Origin: Parvibaculum sp035325945 | GTDB taxonomy: Bacteria; Pseudomonadota; Alphaproteobacteria; Parvibaculales; Parvibaculaceae | Direction: 5' to 3' | NCBI RefSeq assembly: GCF_035325945.1 | Contig: NZ_DAOKYX010000001.1 | Span: forward strand, 1-64,000 | DNA length: 64,000 nt | Shown: in pieces, positions 54,621 to 63,306 of the stretch | Layout of the letters: every line of letters starts with the position of its first letter | Numbering within the stretch: position 1 is the first letter of the stretch | The notes under the pieces: model-generated | Seen by the model: the letters and a program-made list of their open reading frames with translations, nothing else | Told to the model about the DNA's origin: nothing | Databases searched by the model: none | Translations under genes and position numbers: made by a program

Positions 54621-54772
54621 GGGCCCTCCCCACCGGCGCCGGGCGGCGCGGTCGTATTTTGTGGTGGCCCTGCGGCTCACAAGGCCGTCGGCAATTCGCA
54701 TTCAACGCTCACGGAAGAGGGTAACATAGATGATCGTCCGGGCAACCATCGCCAATCCTGCGTGAGCGGTCT

Positions 54773-54786
54773 TTGATCGATCGCAA
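54773..54786. promoter_or_regulatory. Fnr/NnrR-like box between nosR and the ferritin-like gene
   Basis: TTGATCGATCGCAA fits TTG-N8-CAA, the core of Fnr, Nnr and Dnr sites that switch on nos genes when oxygen falls and NO is present. It is about 153 bases before nosR TTG 54620 and 70 before TTG 54856 of the divergent gene. Prediction from match and position. Confidence 0.55.
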
Positions 54787-54855
54787 TGACCGGAAAGATT
54801 TTTCGGTTAAACTTCAAGACAAATGCACCATCGGACGACAGGAGGGAGTCGGGTC

Positions 54856-55743
54856 TTGGTCGCATCGAAAAGTTTGCCGCCGCCCATATGCTCGCCTCAC
54901 CAGCTCATGGCGATGGCGTATGCAATGGAGCGAGAATCGGCGCGGTGGTATGGAGAGCTTGCCGCCCGCATGAGGCTGCGCGGCGAAATGGCGCTGGCCT
55001 CGCTTTTCGATTTTTTCGCTTCCATCGAGGAGAAGCACGCGGTCCATATCACGACGCTTACGCAGGATGCGCTCGACCAGAGCATCGACCTTGCGCAAGC
55101 GTCGTGGGAGGTGCCCGAGAATTTCGACGAGGAGGCGGGAAGCTCGCACACGCTCACGCCCTATCTCGCGCTCGCCATCGCGGTTCGCAACGAGGAGCGC
55201 GCATTCGCCTTCTATACATATGTGGCCGCCGAAGCCCCGGACGAGCGCACACGGACGATTGCCGAGGATCTCGCCAGAGAAGAGCTCGACCATGCGGCCC
55301 TTCTTCGCGCGGAGCGCAGGCGCGCCTATCGCGCCGAGGACGGAACGAGGCGGGCACGCGCGGCCATTCCGGCTTCCACCGACGAGTTCTGGACGATCAG
55401 TCTTCGCGAGGAGTGGCGCGCCGCGCGCTACCACCGCGCACTCGGGCGCGTGCTCACCGATCTCGGCAGGGATGCCGCGCCCTTCATCGCCGCCGCCAGC
55501 GATGAGGAGAGCTGCGCCAATGAGGCGGCAGCCCTAACCGGCCAGGCCGTACCGGAGATCGCGCCGGAAGACCGGCCGACCGTCGAAGGCGGCCTTCGCC
55601 TGCTCGAAGAAGCCTTCGAGCGCTATTCCGACATTGCCGAGCGGACCGGCGATGAAGAAGTCATGCGCGTCTCCATGGATATGGCGACCCGGGCCCTCCG
55701 CCGCCTGAGCCTGGCGCTCGGCTCCCTGCCCGCAGCGAGATGA
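54856..55743 (+). CDS. ferritin-like diiron (rubrerythrin-type) protein
   Basis: A 295-residue soluble, all-helical protein. Diiron ligands can be placed in AMERESARWYGELA, SIEEKHAVHI (ExxH), VRNEERAFAFYTYVA and AREELDHAALL (ExxH), matching the rubrerythrin four-helix bundle. No rubredoxin domain or cysteine pair is present. The C-terminal 120 residues are an added helical region. GGAGGGA 8 bases before TTG 54856 sets the start. Divergent from nosR and sharing a putative Fnr/NnrR site; oxidative or nitrosative stress defence is inference. Confidence 0.8.
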   Translation: MVASKSLPPPICSPHQLMAMAYAMERESARWYGELAARMRLRGEMALASLFDFFASIEEKHAVHITTLTQDALDQSIDLAQASWEVPENFDEEAGSSHTLTPYLALAIAVRNEERAFAFYTYVAAEAPDERTRTIAEDLAREELDHAALLRAERRRAYRAEDGTRRARAAIPASTDEFWTISLREEWRAARYHRALGRVLTDLGRDAAPFIAAASDEESCANEAAALTGQAVPEIAPEDRPTVEGGLRLLEEAFERYSDIAERTGDEEVMRVSMDMATRALRRLSLALGSLPAAR

Positions 55744-56086
55744 TCGTCACTGGACGTGACGCTGTCGGTGCCGTCATGGCTCGACGCTGAACGAGGCATG
55801 CGTCGCTCGGATACCCCTGCCCGCCCGCCGCCCCCGAACCCGTCATCCACTTGCTTCCGCAGGACGGCAATCGGTAGCCCTGAAAATCTGGACGTCTTCC
55901 CGGTCTTTCCTCGTCAGTCCGGCCTCGGACCTATGAGAAAATTCCTACTTCGAATGGCCAGTTTGCGGGGAGCACAGGTCACCAACAGCCATTCACGCTC
56001 ACGCCCGACATAGCTCCATCGGAAATTGTTACTTCCTCGGATATCCGAAATATGTGCCGGGAACGCCACGCGGCTGCCATGTGAAA
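55744..56086. other. non-coding or degraded DNA left of the gap
   Basis: About 340 bases from the ferritin-like gene to the N run. No convincing gene starts here. A minus-strand frame (near 55914-56086) reading FRWSYVGREREWLLVTCAP may be the end of the immunity-like gene across the gap, but the frame relation is unknown because the gap length is arbitrary. Confidence 0.4.
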
Positions 56087-56186
56087 NNNNNNNNNNNNNN
56101 NNNNNNNNNNNNNNNNNNNNNNNNNNNNNNNNNNNNNNNNNNNNNNNNNNNNNNNNNNNNNNNNNNNNNNNNNNNNNNNNNNNNNN
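56087..56186. other. assembly gap (100 N)
   Basis: Exactly 100 N, the usual scaffolding placeholder, so the real length is unknown. It falls inside the accessory patch and cuts the immunity-like gene. Confidence 0.98.
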
Positions 56187-56480
56187 CCCAAATAGTGAGT
56201 ATGCGCCTCCCGTACCCTCGTTTCCGCCTTTTGCATCCCTGGTCTGACCTGACCTATCCAAGGGCATCTGGATCCGAAAACTAAAGCTATCGGCCATTGT
56301 TGCCCCCCTCGTCACGACCTTCGTCCAAAATCTGGCGAGGCTGAAAGGGCCACGAGTATCCAGATCTCTTCTTGGCAGGCAGAAATTATGTCCTTCCACT
56401 GTATATAAAACGGGACTATCACACCCGCTCAGGACAATAATCCCTGTACAGAATATGTACCTGCAAAAGATTCTTGTCAT
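56187..56480 (-). CDS. immunity-like lipoprotein, 3' end lost in gap
   Basis: At least 98 residues before the gap. MTRIFCRYIFCTGIIVLSGC is a lipoprotein signal with lipobox LSGC; then YTVEGHNFCLPRRDLD. The ATG at 56480 overlaps the toxin stop (ATGA 56477-56480), the normal layout of toxin-immunity pairs. An upstream in-frame ATG at 56489 is possible. I do not recognise the family; the immunity role rests on position, lipobox and size. Confidence 0.55.
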
Positions 56481-57165
56481 TTTCCGCATGAAGCACACTT
56501 GTCGCAGATACATTTCGGTACGTTGCCCCCTAAATGCGCCGCACCCACACCATGCTGGCTAAAGATATCAATATGAAATGCATCGATCGCACGCTCTGAA
56601 GGCCAAACAGGTTGCCGGGCCGTGCCTCCTGCATTTCCTAATTGCGCCACACAGGATCGCTTAATTTGGACTCGGATTTGTTCCATCTCCATATTGATGA
56701 AACCTTGAGTAGAACGCGATGGAAAGATTGGTTCCTTAGCCACAGCGCCCCCTTTTAAAATGGCATCTGCGGTTCGCTCGAGAAAGCTTCCGTTTCCCCC
56801 TGCAACGTCAAGCGCATGGCACTCATACTCATCCTTGGCACCGCGCGAAGCATGAAGCGATTTCCAATCTCCCTCGTTGGACGCCGCATGCGCCCCTTCA
56901 TTGAACAGATATCCGAATGTGACGGCAATAGATCCGTACCCGAATTTCCTGCCACCAAGCCGCGAGGCGATGCCACCTATAGTCGCATGGGCGAGAAGCT
57001 TGCCGCCGAAATCATCGCGAACGCCCGACGGATGTTCGGCCCCGCAAACTCACTGACGCCCGCGGCAAGGAAACCCGATCCAAAATTGCCGCCATTGGCA
57101 GCGCTTGATGCGTCGCCCACGACACCGTGCATCAGGGCGCCCTCAAGGCGCGTAGCATTCCCCAC
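56477..57165 (-). pseudogene. broken polymorphic toxin C-terminal module (hemagglutinin/RHS-like)
   Basis: Two frames join. From GTG 57165 one gives LMHGVVGDASSAANGGNFGSGFLAAGVSEFAGP; near 57020 it shifts to a second, open to 56477, giving LLAHATIGGIASRLGGRKFG and IAVTFGYLFNEGAH. Both are the glycine-rich pre-toxin repeats of hemagglutinin/RHS toxins. The final 150 residues are the candidate toxin domain, ending in CICDKCASCGK, a CxCxxCxxC cluster preceded by His-rich FSQHGVGAAHL. The long N-terminal part is absent. I do not name the toxin activity. A frame relic may continue to about 57255. Confidence 0.6.
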
Positions 57166-57294
57166 GCGGCCTTACGATCTTCAACACCGGCGAATGCCAT
57201 GGCGGTTCCAGCGCCTATGCGCGCGCCCGTGGCAGTCCCGGCATTGCGTAGCCTGCCACAGGCAAGCACGGCTGAATCGGGTGTGAGGATTGTT

Positions 57295-57369
57295 TGGCTG
57301 GGGCGGGAGGATTCGAACCTCCGCATGACGGAATCAAAATCCGTTGCCTTACCACTTGGCGACGCCCCA
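57295..57369 (-). tRNA. tRNA-Gln (TTG)
   Basis: On the minus strand TGGGGCG opens and CGCCCCA plus GCCA closes the acceptor stem. The anticodon loop TTTTGAT carries TTG, the T-arm shows GGTTCGAATCC, and CCA is encoded. It borders the accessory patch, so its 3' end may have been an integration site. Confidence 0.95.
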
Positions 57370-57525
57370 GCAGGGGGCCATGAGGTGCCTAGCCGACCCG
57401 CGAAAACGGGCCGGAACATAGCCGCATCGGGGGGTGGGCGCAACCGGCCTGCCGCGCGACGGCGCGGGCTTTTGCCCCCTTGCGAGGGCCAGATGGGGGA
57501 GCTATAACGCGCGGCAGCTTGGATA

Positions 57526-57602
57526 CGGAGTGTAGCGCAGCCTGGTAGCGCACCTCGTTCGGGACGAGGGGGTCGGAGGTTCAAATCCTCTCACTCCGAC
57601 CA
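57526..57602 (+). tRNA. tRNA-Pro (CGG)
   Basis: CGGAGTG and CACTCCG form the acceptor stem with ACCA encoded. The anticodon arm CTCGT-TCGGGA-CGAG has anticodon CGG; GGTTCAAATCC is the T-arm. 77 bases long. Confidence 0.95.
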
Positions 57603-57678
57603 AGTTTTCAGCGGCTTACCAGGAGCCGTTGCCGAAGCCGGACCCTTCCGGCCCCGGAAATCCGCCGCTTCCCCGCCC

Positions 57679-58683
57679 TCATATCCAGCCGGCCTTGCGG
57701 AACCTGTAGAAAAGGTAGCCGCACACGCCCGCGATGGTGCTGAGCACCGTGAAGTAGCCATAGTGCCATTTAAGCTCCGGCATGTTCTCGAAGTTCATGC
57801 CGTAGACGCCGGCAATGGCCGTGGGAAAGGCGAGAATCGCCGCCCAGCCCGCAAGCCGCTTCATCACCTCGTTCTGGCGCGCCGCCGAGATCATCATCGC
57901 CGCCTCATAGGCCGAGGCCAGCGCGTCGCGCAGGCTGTCGATCGATTCGTTCACCTGCATGACGTGGTCCTGCACGTCGCGGTAATAGGGATGCACTTCG
58001 GGATCGATCATGGGCAGTTCGAGGCGCTCCAACCGCCTGCATACTTCCAGCATGGGCGACACGCGGCGACGAAACACATTGAGCTCGCGCCGCAACTGAT
58101 AGAGCCGGTCGATCTCCTGGCCCGTGAAGCAGTGATCGACGATATGGCTCTCGATCTCGCTCACCTCATCGACGATCGAATCGATCACCGGGAAGTAATG
58201 ATCGGCAACGAAATCGAGCAGCGCATAAAGAATGTAGTCCTCGCCATGCCTGAGCATGCGCGGATCGCTCTCGCAGCGCCGCCGCACCTCGCCATAGGAA
58301 CTCGACGGGCCGTGGCGCACGGTGATGACGTAGCCCTTGCCGACAAAGACATGTGTCTCGCCATAGACGATGCCGGGATGCGAAAGCTGCGCCGTCCTCA
58401 CGACCAGGAAAATGGCGTCGTCATATACATCGAGCTTCGCGCGCTGATGCGCCTTGTGCGCATCCTCGATGGCGAGCGGGTGCAGCCCGAATTCGTTGCG
58501 CACACGCTCGAGCACGGCCTCGGAGGGCTCGTGCAGGCCGATCCAGAAGAAGGCGCCGTCGCGCGCCGCCTCGTACCGCACCTCTTCGAGCTTCAGATCG
58601 GCGACACGCGCCCCGTTCCTGTAAAGCGCGGAGGCGACGACCATGGGCAGGCCGTATTCGTTTTTCAGGGATTCGAAATCCAT
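57679..58683 (-). CDS. corA: CorA-family divalent cation transporter
   Basis: A 334-residue magnesium/cobalt channel. A large N-terminal cytoplasmic domain ends in two C-terminal membrane helices with the diagnostic YGMNFENMPE (GMN) between them and FYRFRKAGWI at the tail. ATG 58683 is preceded by GAGGGGG at about 10 bases; TTG 58689 is an alternative. It lies between tRNA genes and is probably transcribed alone. Confidence 0.93.
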   Translation of the reverse strand: MDFESLKNEYGLPMVVASALYRNGARVADLKLEEVRYEAARDGAFFWIGLHEPSEAVLERVRNEFGLHPLAIEDAHKAHQRAKLDVYDDAIFLVVRTAQLSHPGIVYGETHVFVGKGYVITVRHGPSSSYGEVRRRCESDPRMLRHGEDYILYALLDFVADHYFPVIDSIVDEVSEIESHIVDHCFTGQEIDRLYQLRRELNVFRRRVSPMLEVCRRLERLELPMIDPEVHPYYRDVQDHVMQVNESIDSLRDALASAYEAAMMISAARQNEVMKRLAGWAAILAFPTAIAGVYGMNFENMPELKWHYGYFTVLSTIAGVCGYLFYRFRKAGWI

Positions 58684-58823
58684 CGGCAAGACACCCCCTC
58701 GGAACCCCGGGCCCGGTCATGCGGGGCCGGAACAACGACAAGCCTAGCGCGATCCACGGATGTGTCAGCGCTTCTCTGAGCGGATTTGGGGAAAAACGGC
58801 GGCTGCCGGATCGTCGGAGGCAA

Positions 58824-58898
<75 letters not shown>

Positions 58899-59139
58899 AT
58901 TGCCAGTGCGGAAGGCCGGAAATCCATGGGATGCAGACCCCCTCGATCCCGGCCAGAGGCAGTCCGTATATCGAGGTTATTCCTCAAAGACAAGATGGCA
59001 AAGCGCGGGCCGGACAGACAATCGGAAATGCCGGGCTGAAGCGCCCCAAAGACCGCTTGAGGAGACTGCTCGAAAAGCCTCGATGCTGATTGTCATGGCC
59101 CGGTTCGCTCGGGCCATCCACGTCTTCTCAAGCCAACTC

Positions 59140-59499
59140 TCAGGCGGCCATCATCCGCTCGACCTCCGCCACGAGGTCGCGCAGGTGGAAGGGCTTCGAG
59201 AGGACCTTCGCATCCTTGGGCGCGTCGCTTTCGGGGCTGAGCGCGACGGCGGCAAAGCCGGTGATGAACATGATCTTCATTGTCGGGTCGAGCTCCGCCG
59301 CGCGGCGGGCAAGCTCGATACCGTCCATTTCCGGCATCACGATGTCGGTGAGGAGGATGTCGAAGACGTCGTTCCCGAGCTTCTTATGGGCCTCGACGCC
59401 ATTTCCATAGGAAACGACCTCATGCCCCGCATTTTCCAGCGCTTTCGCCAGAAATTTGCGCATGGATTCGTCATCTTCCGCGAGCAGAATGCGCGCCAT
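59140..59499 (-). CDS. cpdR: CpdR single-domain response regulator
   Basis: A 119-residue receiver with phospho-acceptor Asp 52 (LLTDIVMPEMDG), acidic pocket AEDDESMRKFLAKALENAG, and Lys in VLSKPFHLRDLV. ITGFAAVALSPES and APKDAKVLSKPF match Caulobacter CpdR closely. CpdR controls ClpXP recruitment to the cell pole and cell-cycle proteolysis when unphosphorylated. It is divergent from the N-formylglutamate amidohydrolase gene, a neighbour seen in many alphaproteobacteria. Confidence 0.92.
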   Translation of the reverse strand: MARILLAEDDESMRKFLAKALENAGHEVVSYGNGVEAHKKLGNDVFDILLTDIVMPEMDGIELARRAAELDPTMKIMFITGFAAVALSPESDAPKDAKVLSKPFHLRDLVAEVERMMAA

Positions 59500-59777
59500 C
59501 GCTCAAGCCCATCTCTTCAGTTAAGCAGCCCGGTTTTGCGCCCATGCGGCAAGGTTTTGCCGCCGGGACGGTGATGTCTCACTTTAGGTCTGGACCCGTA
59601 AACAGGACATGAAAGGCGGCCTTATCCCATGCTCGAATTGGGGACAAAGACCGCCGAAATGCCGGAGTGTTTCGCGCACCCGGCGCGGGCGTGCTAGCCT
59701 TGGCGATGTCGGCGCGAGGGCTCGACCTTGCGGCGGCACCCTTGAAATCGCCCAGGCCTTCCGAATATCTGATCTCC

Positions 59778-60728
59778 ATGGCCATCACTCCCCGACAGCG
59801 TATCGACGACAAGGACGAGGCAGGCGCCACGGGCGACGAGGACGACCTCTTCGCGCACCCGGTCGCCATCGAACGGCCCGATCGCATCCGTTTTCCCTTC
59901 GTTTTCTCGTCGCCTCACAGCGGCCGCGTCTATCCGCGATCCTTCGTGACCGCGTCGAATCTCGATCCGGTGACGCTGCGCCGGTCGGAGGACAGTTTCG
60001 TCGAGGAGATCTTCGGCGGCGTGAAGGGTCTCGGCGCACCGCTCATCCATGCGCGCTTTCCCCGCGCCTATCTCGACGCGAATCGCGAGCCCTATGAACT
60101 CGATCCCGGCATGTTCGCCGATCCGCTGCCGCCCCATGTGAACACGCGCTCGCTGCGCGTCGCGGGCGGCCTCGGCACCATCGCGCGGGTCGTCGCCGAT
60201 TCGACCGAAATCTATCGCGGGCCCCTCCCCTATGCGGAAGCGGAACGGCGCATCCGCCAGCTCTACATGCCCTTCCATGAGGCTCTGCGCGGGCTTCTGG
60301 AGGAGGCACACACGAGTTTCGGCTGGTCCGTCCTAATCGACTGCCATTCCATGCCCTCGGTCGGAGGACCGGCGGATGACGACCGGGGCGCGGACCGGCC
60401 CGACATCGTGCTCGGCGACCGTTATGGAACCTCCTGCGCCAGCGAGCTGACGTCCGAGGTAGAGAACAAGCTCAGAAAGCTCGGCTACAGTGTCGCCCGC
60501 AACAATCCTTATGCCGGGGGCTTCAACACCGAGCATTACGGGCGGCCGCATCGGGGCCTTCACGCCCTCCAGATCGAGATCAACCGGGCGCTCTATATGG
60601 ATGAAGCGCGCCTCGAGCGCGGGGCCGGCCTGGGGCGGCTCAAGGCCGACATGACGGCGCTCGCCGCCCATCTCGCCAAGCTCGATCTCGCCAGCCTCGA
60701 GAGCAGCGCCAGAGGGGCCGCATTCTAG
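59778..60728 (+). CDS. N-formylglutamate amidohydrolase
   Basis: A 316-residue metal-dependent amidohydrolase. FVFSSPHSGRVYP is the N-terminal metal-ligand region, SVLIDCHSMPSVGG a second, and GFNTEHYGRPHRGLHALQIEINRALY the conserved C-terminal block. It releases formate from N-formylglutamate, late in histidine breakdown, though no hut gene is near. ATG 59778 is chosen; ATG 59706 is in frame upstream. Confidence 0.88.
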   Translation: MAITPRQRIDDKDEAGATGDEDDLFAHPVAIERPDRIRFPFVFSSPHSGRVYPRSFVTASNLDPVTLRRSEDSFVEEIFGGVKGLGAPLIHARFPRAYLDANREPYELDPGMFADPLPPHVNTRSLRVAGGLGTIARVVADSTEIYRGPLPYAEAERRIRQLYMPFHEALRGLLEEAHTSFGWSVLIDCHSMPSVGGPADDDRGADRPDIVLGDRYGTSCASELTSEVENKLRKLGYSVARNNPYAGGFNTEHYGRPHRGLHALQIEINRALYMDEARLERGAGLGRLKADMTALAAHLAKLDLASLESSARGAAF

Positions 60729-61155
60729 GCCACGCCTGCCCTCTTATTCCCACAGCACAAAAGAAAGGGGCCCTGGCGAACCAGGGCCCAAGTTTAGGGA
60801 GGAAACGCCCAGGAAGGGCTTGCGTCGCCGGGAGAAAGTCTCAACCGATGACGCAATGCACAATATACATTGCGCCGCACAACAAACAAGCGGAAACGTC
60901 AGCTTTCCTTGCGGCTATTTGACCTACGCACTCCCCCCTAAACCACTACTTTGAAACGTGTTTTTTCCTATGGGGCGGAGCTGATGTGCGGCGCAACAAA
61001 ACGTCGCGGTCCGCTGCGTCATCCGGCCATCAAAGCTTCCTTAACGCCCCGCCCCGACAATGAGCTGCCCGGAAGAGGTCTTCCGGGCGAATTCGGGACA
61101 CATGCGCGAGGCGCCGCCCTTTCGGGCCAAGGCTCGCGCTGACGGGGCACAATCG
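60729..61155. other. intergenic region with hairpin and palindrome
   Basis: About 430 bases without a convincing gene. A perfect 9-base hairpin GGGCCCTGG-CGAA-CCAGGGCCC (60768-60789) follows the amidohydrolase and may end its transcript, although few T follow. A 7-base inverted repeat CGCAATG-N9-CATTGCG (60852-60874) lies ahead of the transglycosylase gene and could be a regulator site. Confidence 0.5.
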
Positions 61156-62118
61156 ATGCGCACAGGGTTTCGCTCGCGGTCACGAGCCGCCGCCGGGAAT
61201 GGCCGCCATATGGGCGGCTCCGGGCTGGCGCTCGCGGCGATGCTCGCTCTGTCGCCCTTCGTCATCCCCGATGCCGCGCTGGCCGGGACCGCCAGACTGC
61301 AGACACAGATCGAAGCGGAGGCCGCAACCCCCTGGAGCTATTGCGAGCGCGCCGCCATCGCCATCGAGCAGACGCAAAAGCTCCCCCGCGCCCTGCTCTT
61401 CTCGGTGGCCACGGCGGAATCTGGCCGCTACGAGCGGGAGAGCGGCAAGGCGCGCGCCTGGCCCTGGACCATCAACGCGGAAGGCCAGTCCTATTATTTC
61501 GACACGAAGAAGGAGGCCGTCGCGGCGACGCGCCAGCTCCTCAACTCAGGTGTCCGCAGCATCGATGTCGGCTGCATGCAGGTCAATCTGCGCTATCACC
61601 CGGACGCCTTCGCCAACCTCAACGAAGCCTTCGACCCGCTCACCAACGCGGCCTATGCGGCCAGCTTCCTGAAGCGGCTCCACAAGCAGACGGGCTCATG
61701 GCCCAAGGCCGTCGCGCAATATCATTCGGAATCGCCGTCGCGGAACGAACCCTATTTCGCCCGCGTGATCCGCATCTGGGCGAATGAGCGCGACCGCGTC
61801 GCCGTTCTGACCCGCATGCTGAAGGAGGAAGCGGCCGAAGTGACGAAGTCGCTTCGCGGCACCACGGAAGCGGCGCCCGCGCCCGGCGGCTCGCAAGCCC
61901 CGGCTCAGGCGATGGCCGCCGCGTCGCGCCCGGCACCGAAAGTTCTCAGCTCGGATGAGACACGTGACGTGCGCGAGGGCGCCGTCGCCATGGTGGGTTT
62001 GCGCCTCTCGATCGCGGAGGATGGCGGCGCCTCGTCACCAGCCGCGGCACGGCCGGCACCGCGCGTCATCGACACGCCGACCATTCTCGCCGACGCTTCG
62101 CACGGTCCCGCGCTCTAA
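61156..62118 (+). CDS. lytic transglycosylase SLT domain protein
   Basis: A 320-residue exported murein hydrolase. Signal peptide GLALAAMLALSPFVIPDAALA ends near residue 42. The SLT-type domain at about 75-200 has the catalytic Glu in LLFSVATAESGRY, then VGCMQVNLRYHP and AVAQYHSES. The last 90 residues are low-complexity Ala/Pro. Start is uncertain: ATG 61156 gives a normal n-region; ATG 61060 and 61210 are in frame too. Confidence 0.83.
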   Translation: MRTGFRSRSRAAAGNGRHMGGSGLALAAMLALSPFVIPDAALAGTARLQTQIEAEAATPWSYCERAAIAIEQTQKLPRALLFSVATAESGRYERESGKARAWPWTINAEGQSYYFDTKKEAVAATRQLLNSGVRSIDVGCMQVNLRYHPDAFANLNEAFDPLTNAAYAASFLKRLHKQTGSWPKAVAQYHSESPSRNEPYFARVIRIWANERDRVAVLTRMLKEEAAEVTKSLRGTTEAAPAPGGSQAPAQAMAAASRPAPKVLSSDETRDVREGAVAMVGLRLSIAEDGGASSPAAARPAPRVIDTPTILADASHGPAL

Positions 62119-62313
62119 GCACGCTCCCCCACCGCCAGCCAGCCGCTCCGCCTACATGCGGGGAAACGGTGCCGTCATGCCTTGCTCCGTACCGGGAATA
62201 GCCGAGCGCCTCCATCCGTCATCGAAACGTCATTCGATTGTCACGAAATCTTGCATGCCTGCCGGGAATATGGCGACCGCCAGCAAGGTTTAGCTGGCGG
62301 AACCGACAGGGAC

Positions 62314-63306
62314 ATGATGCTGCGCGACACCAGATGGACACGCCTCTCCTCGGCCCTGCCCTTCCGGACGGCAGGCCGCGTTCATCCCGCAGCCGCAGAC
62401 CCCGGAAACAAGCGACCGCCCCGCAAACGCGACCAGAACCGCAATGCCACGAGGCGCCGGGGCGGGCTCGATGAAAGACTGACCGGCCCCCGGCCCAAAC
62501 ATCGCAGAAAGCACCGCACTCTCTTTCTCTCCGACATCCATCTCGGTACCCCCGGCTGCAAGGCGGATCTTCTTCTCGATTTTCTGCGCCACAACGACGC
62601 CGAAACGATCTACCTCGTCGGCGACATCATCGATGGCTGGCGGTTGAAGCGTTCCTGGTATTGGACTGCCGCGCATAATGCGGTCGTGCAGGAGCTTCTG
62701 CGCAAGGCGCGCAAGGGCGCGGCCATCATCTACATTCCCGGCAATCACGACGAGGCGCTGCGCGACTATACGGGCCTCAATTTCGGCGGCGCCGACATCA
62801 TGGGCGAGGCGATCCACGAAACCGCCGATGGCAGGCGATTTCTCGTCATTCACGGCGACCAGTTCGACAGCGTCGTCAAATATGCCAAATGGCTCGCCCA
62901 TCTCGGCGACCGGGCCTATGGCGCCGCGCTCGCGCTCAACAACTGGCTGCACGAAGTCCGCCGCCTGTTCGGCCTGCCCTACTGGTCGCTCTCGTCCTAT
63001 CTGAAGCACAGGGTCAAGAACGCGGTCGAATATATTTCGAGCTATGAGACCGCTGTGGCACGCTCGGCGCGCGAGCGTGGCGTCGATGGCGTCATCTGCG
63101 GCCATATCCACCACGCCGAGATACGCGCCATGGATGGCGTGCTCTACTGCAATGACGGCGACTGGGTGGAAAGCTGCACTGCGCTTGCGGAGGATGAGGA
63201 AGGCACGCTCAGCATCATCACCTGGCATCGCTTCTCCTGGGAGGCCGGCCTGGCCAGTACCGACGCCCCGGAGAGCGAGGGCCGGCATGTGCTGAACGCC
63301 GCCTGA
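62314..63306 (+). CDS. UDP-2,3-diacylglucosamine diphosphatase-like phosphoesterase
   Basis: A 330-residue calcineurin-like phosphoesterase of the LpxH type. Metal motifs are SDIHLGT, GDIIDGW, PGNHDE, IHGDQFD and GHIHHAEI. A basic, unstructured N-terminus of about 65 residues precedes it. It may hydrolyse a UDP-sugar lipid in lipid A or related glycolipid synthesis. ATG 62314 has AGGGA before it. The stop overlaps the start of a glycosyltransferase gene (TGATG), so a two-step envelope lipid path is plausible. True LpxH is normally shorter. Confidence 0.8.
   Translation: MMLRDTRWTRLSSALPFRTAGRVHPAAADPGNKRPPRKRDQNRNATRRRGGLDERLTGPRPKHRRKHRTLFLSDIHLGTPGCKADLLLDFLRHNDAETIYLVGDIIDGWRLKRSWYWTAAHNAVVQELLRKARKGAAIIYIPGNHDEALRDYTGLNFGGADIMGEAIHETADGRRFLVIHGDQFDSVVKYAKWLAHLGDRAYGAALALNNWLHEVRRLFGLPYWSLSSYLKHRVKNAVEYISSYETAVARSARERGVDGVICGHIHHAEIRAMDGVLYCNDGDWVESCTALAEDEEGTLSIITWHRFSWEAGLASTDAPESEGRHVLNAA

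Noticed and set aside
54823..54855. ATG 54823 as start of the ferritin-like gene
   Set aside because: It lies before the GGAGGGA ribosome site; TTG 54856 fits that site better.
56477..56743. Assigning a deaminase or zinc nuclease activity to the toxin tip
   Set aside because: The cysteine cluster alone does not match the HxE...PCxxC or HNH order; no activity can be named.
56816..57286. Plus-strand 156-codon frame left of tRNA-Gln
   Set aside because: It is antisense to the toxin remnant, whose Gly-rich pre-toxin repeats are clear on the minus strand.
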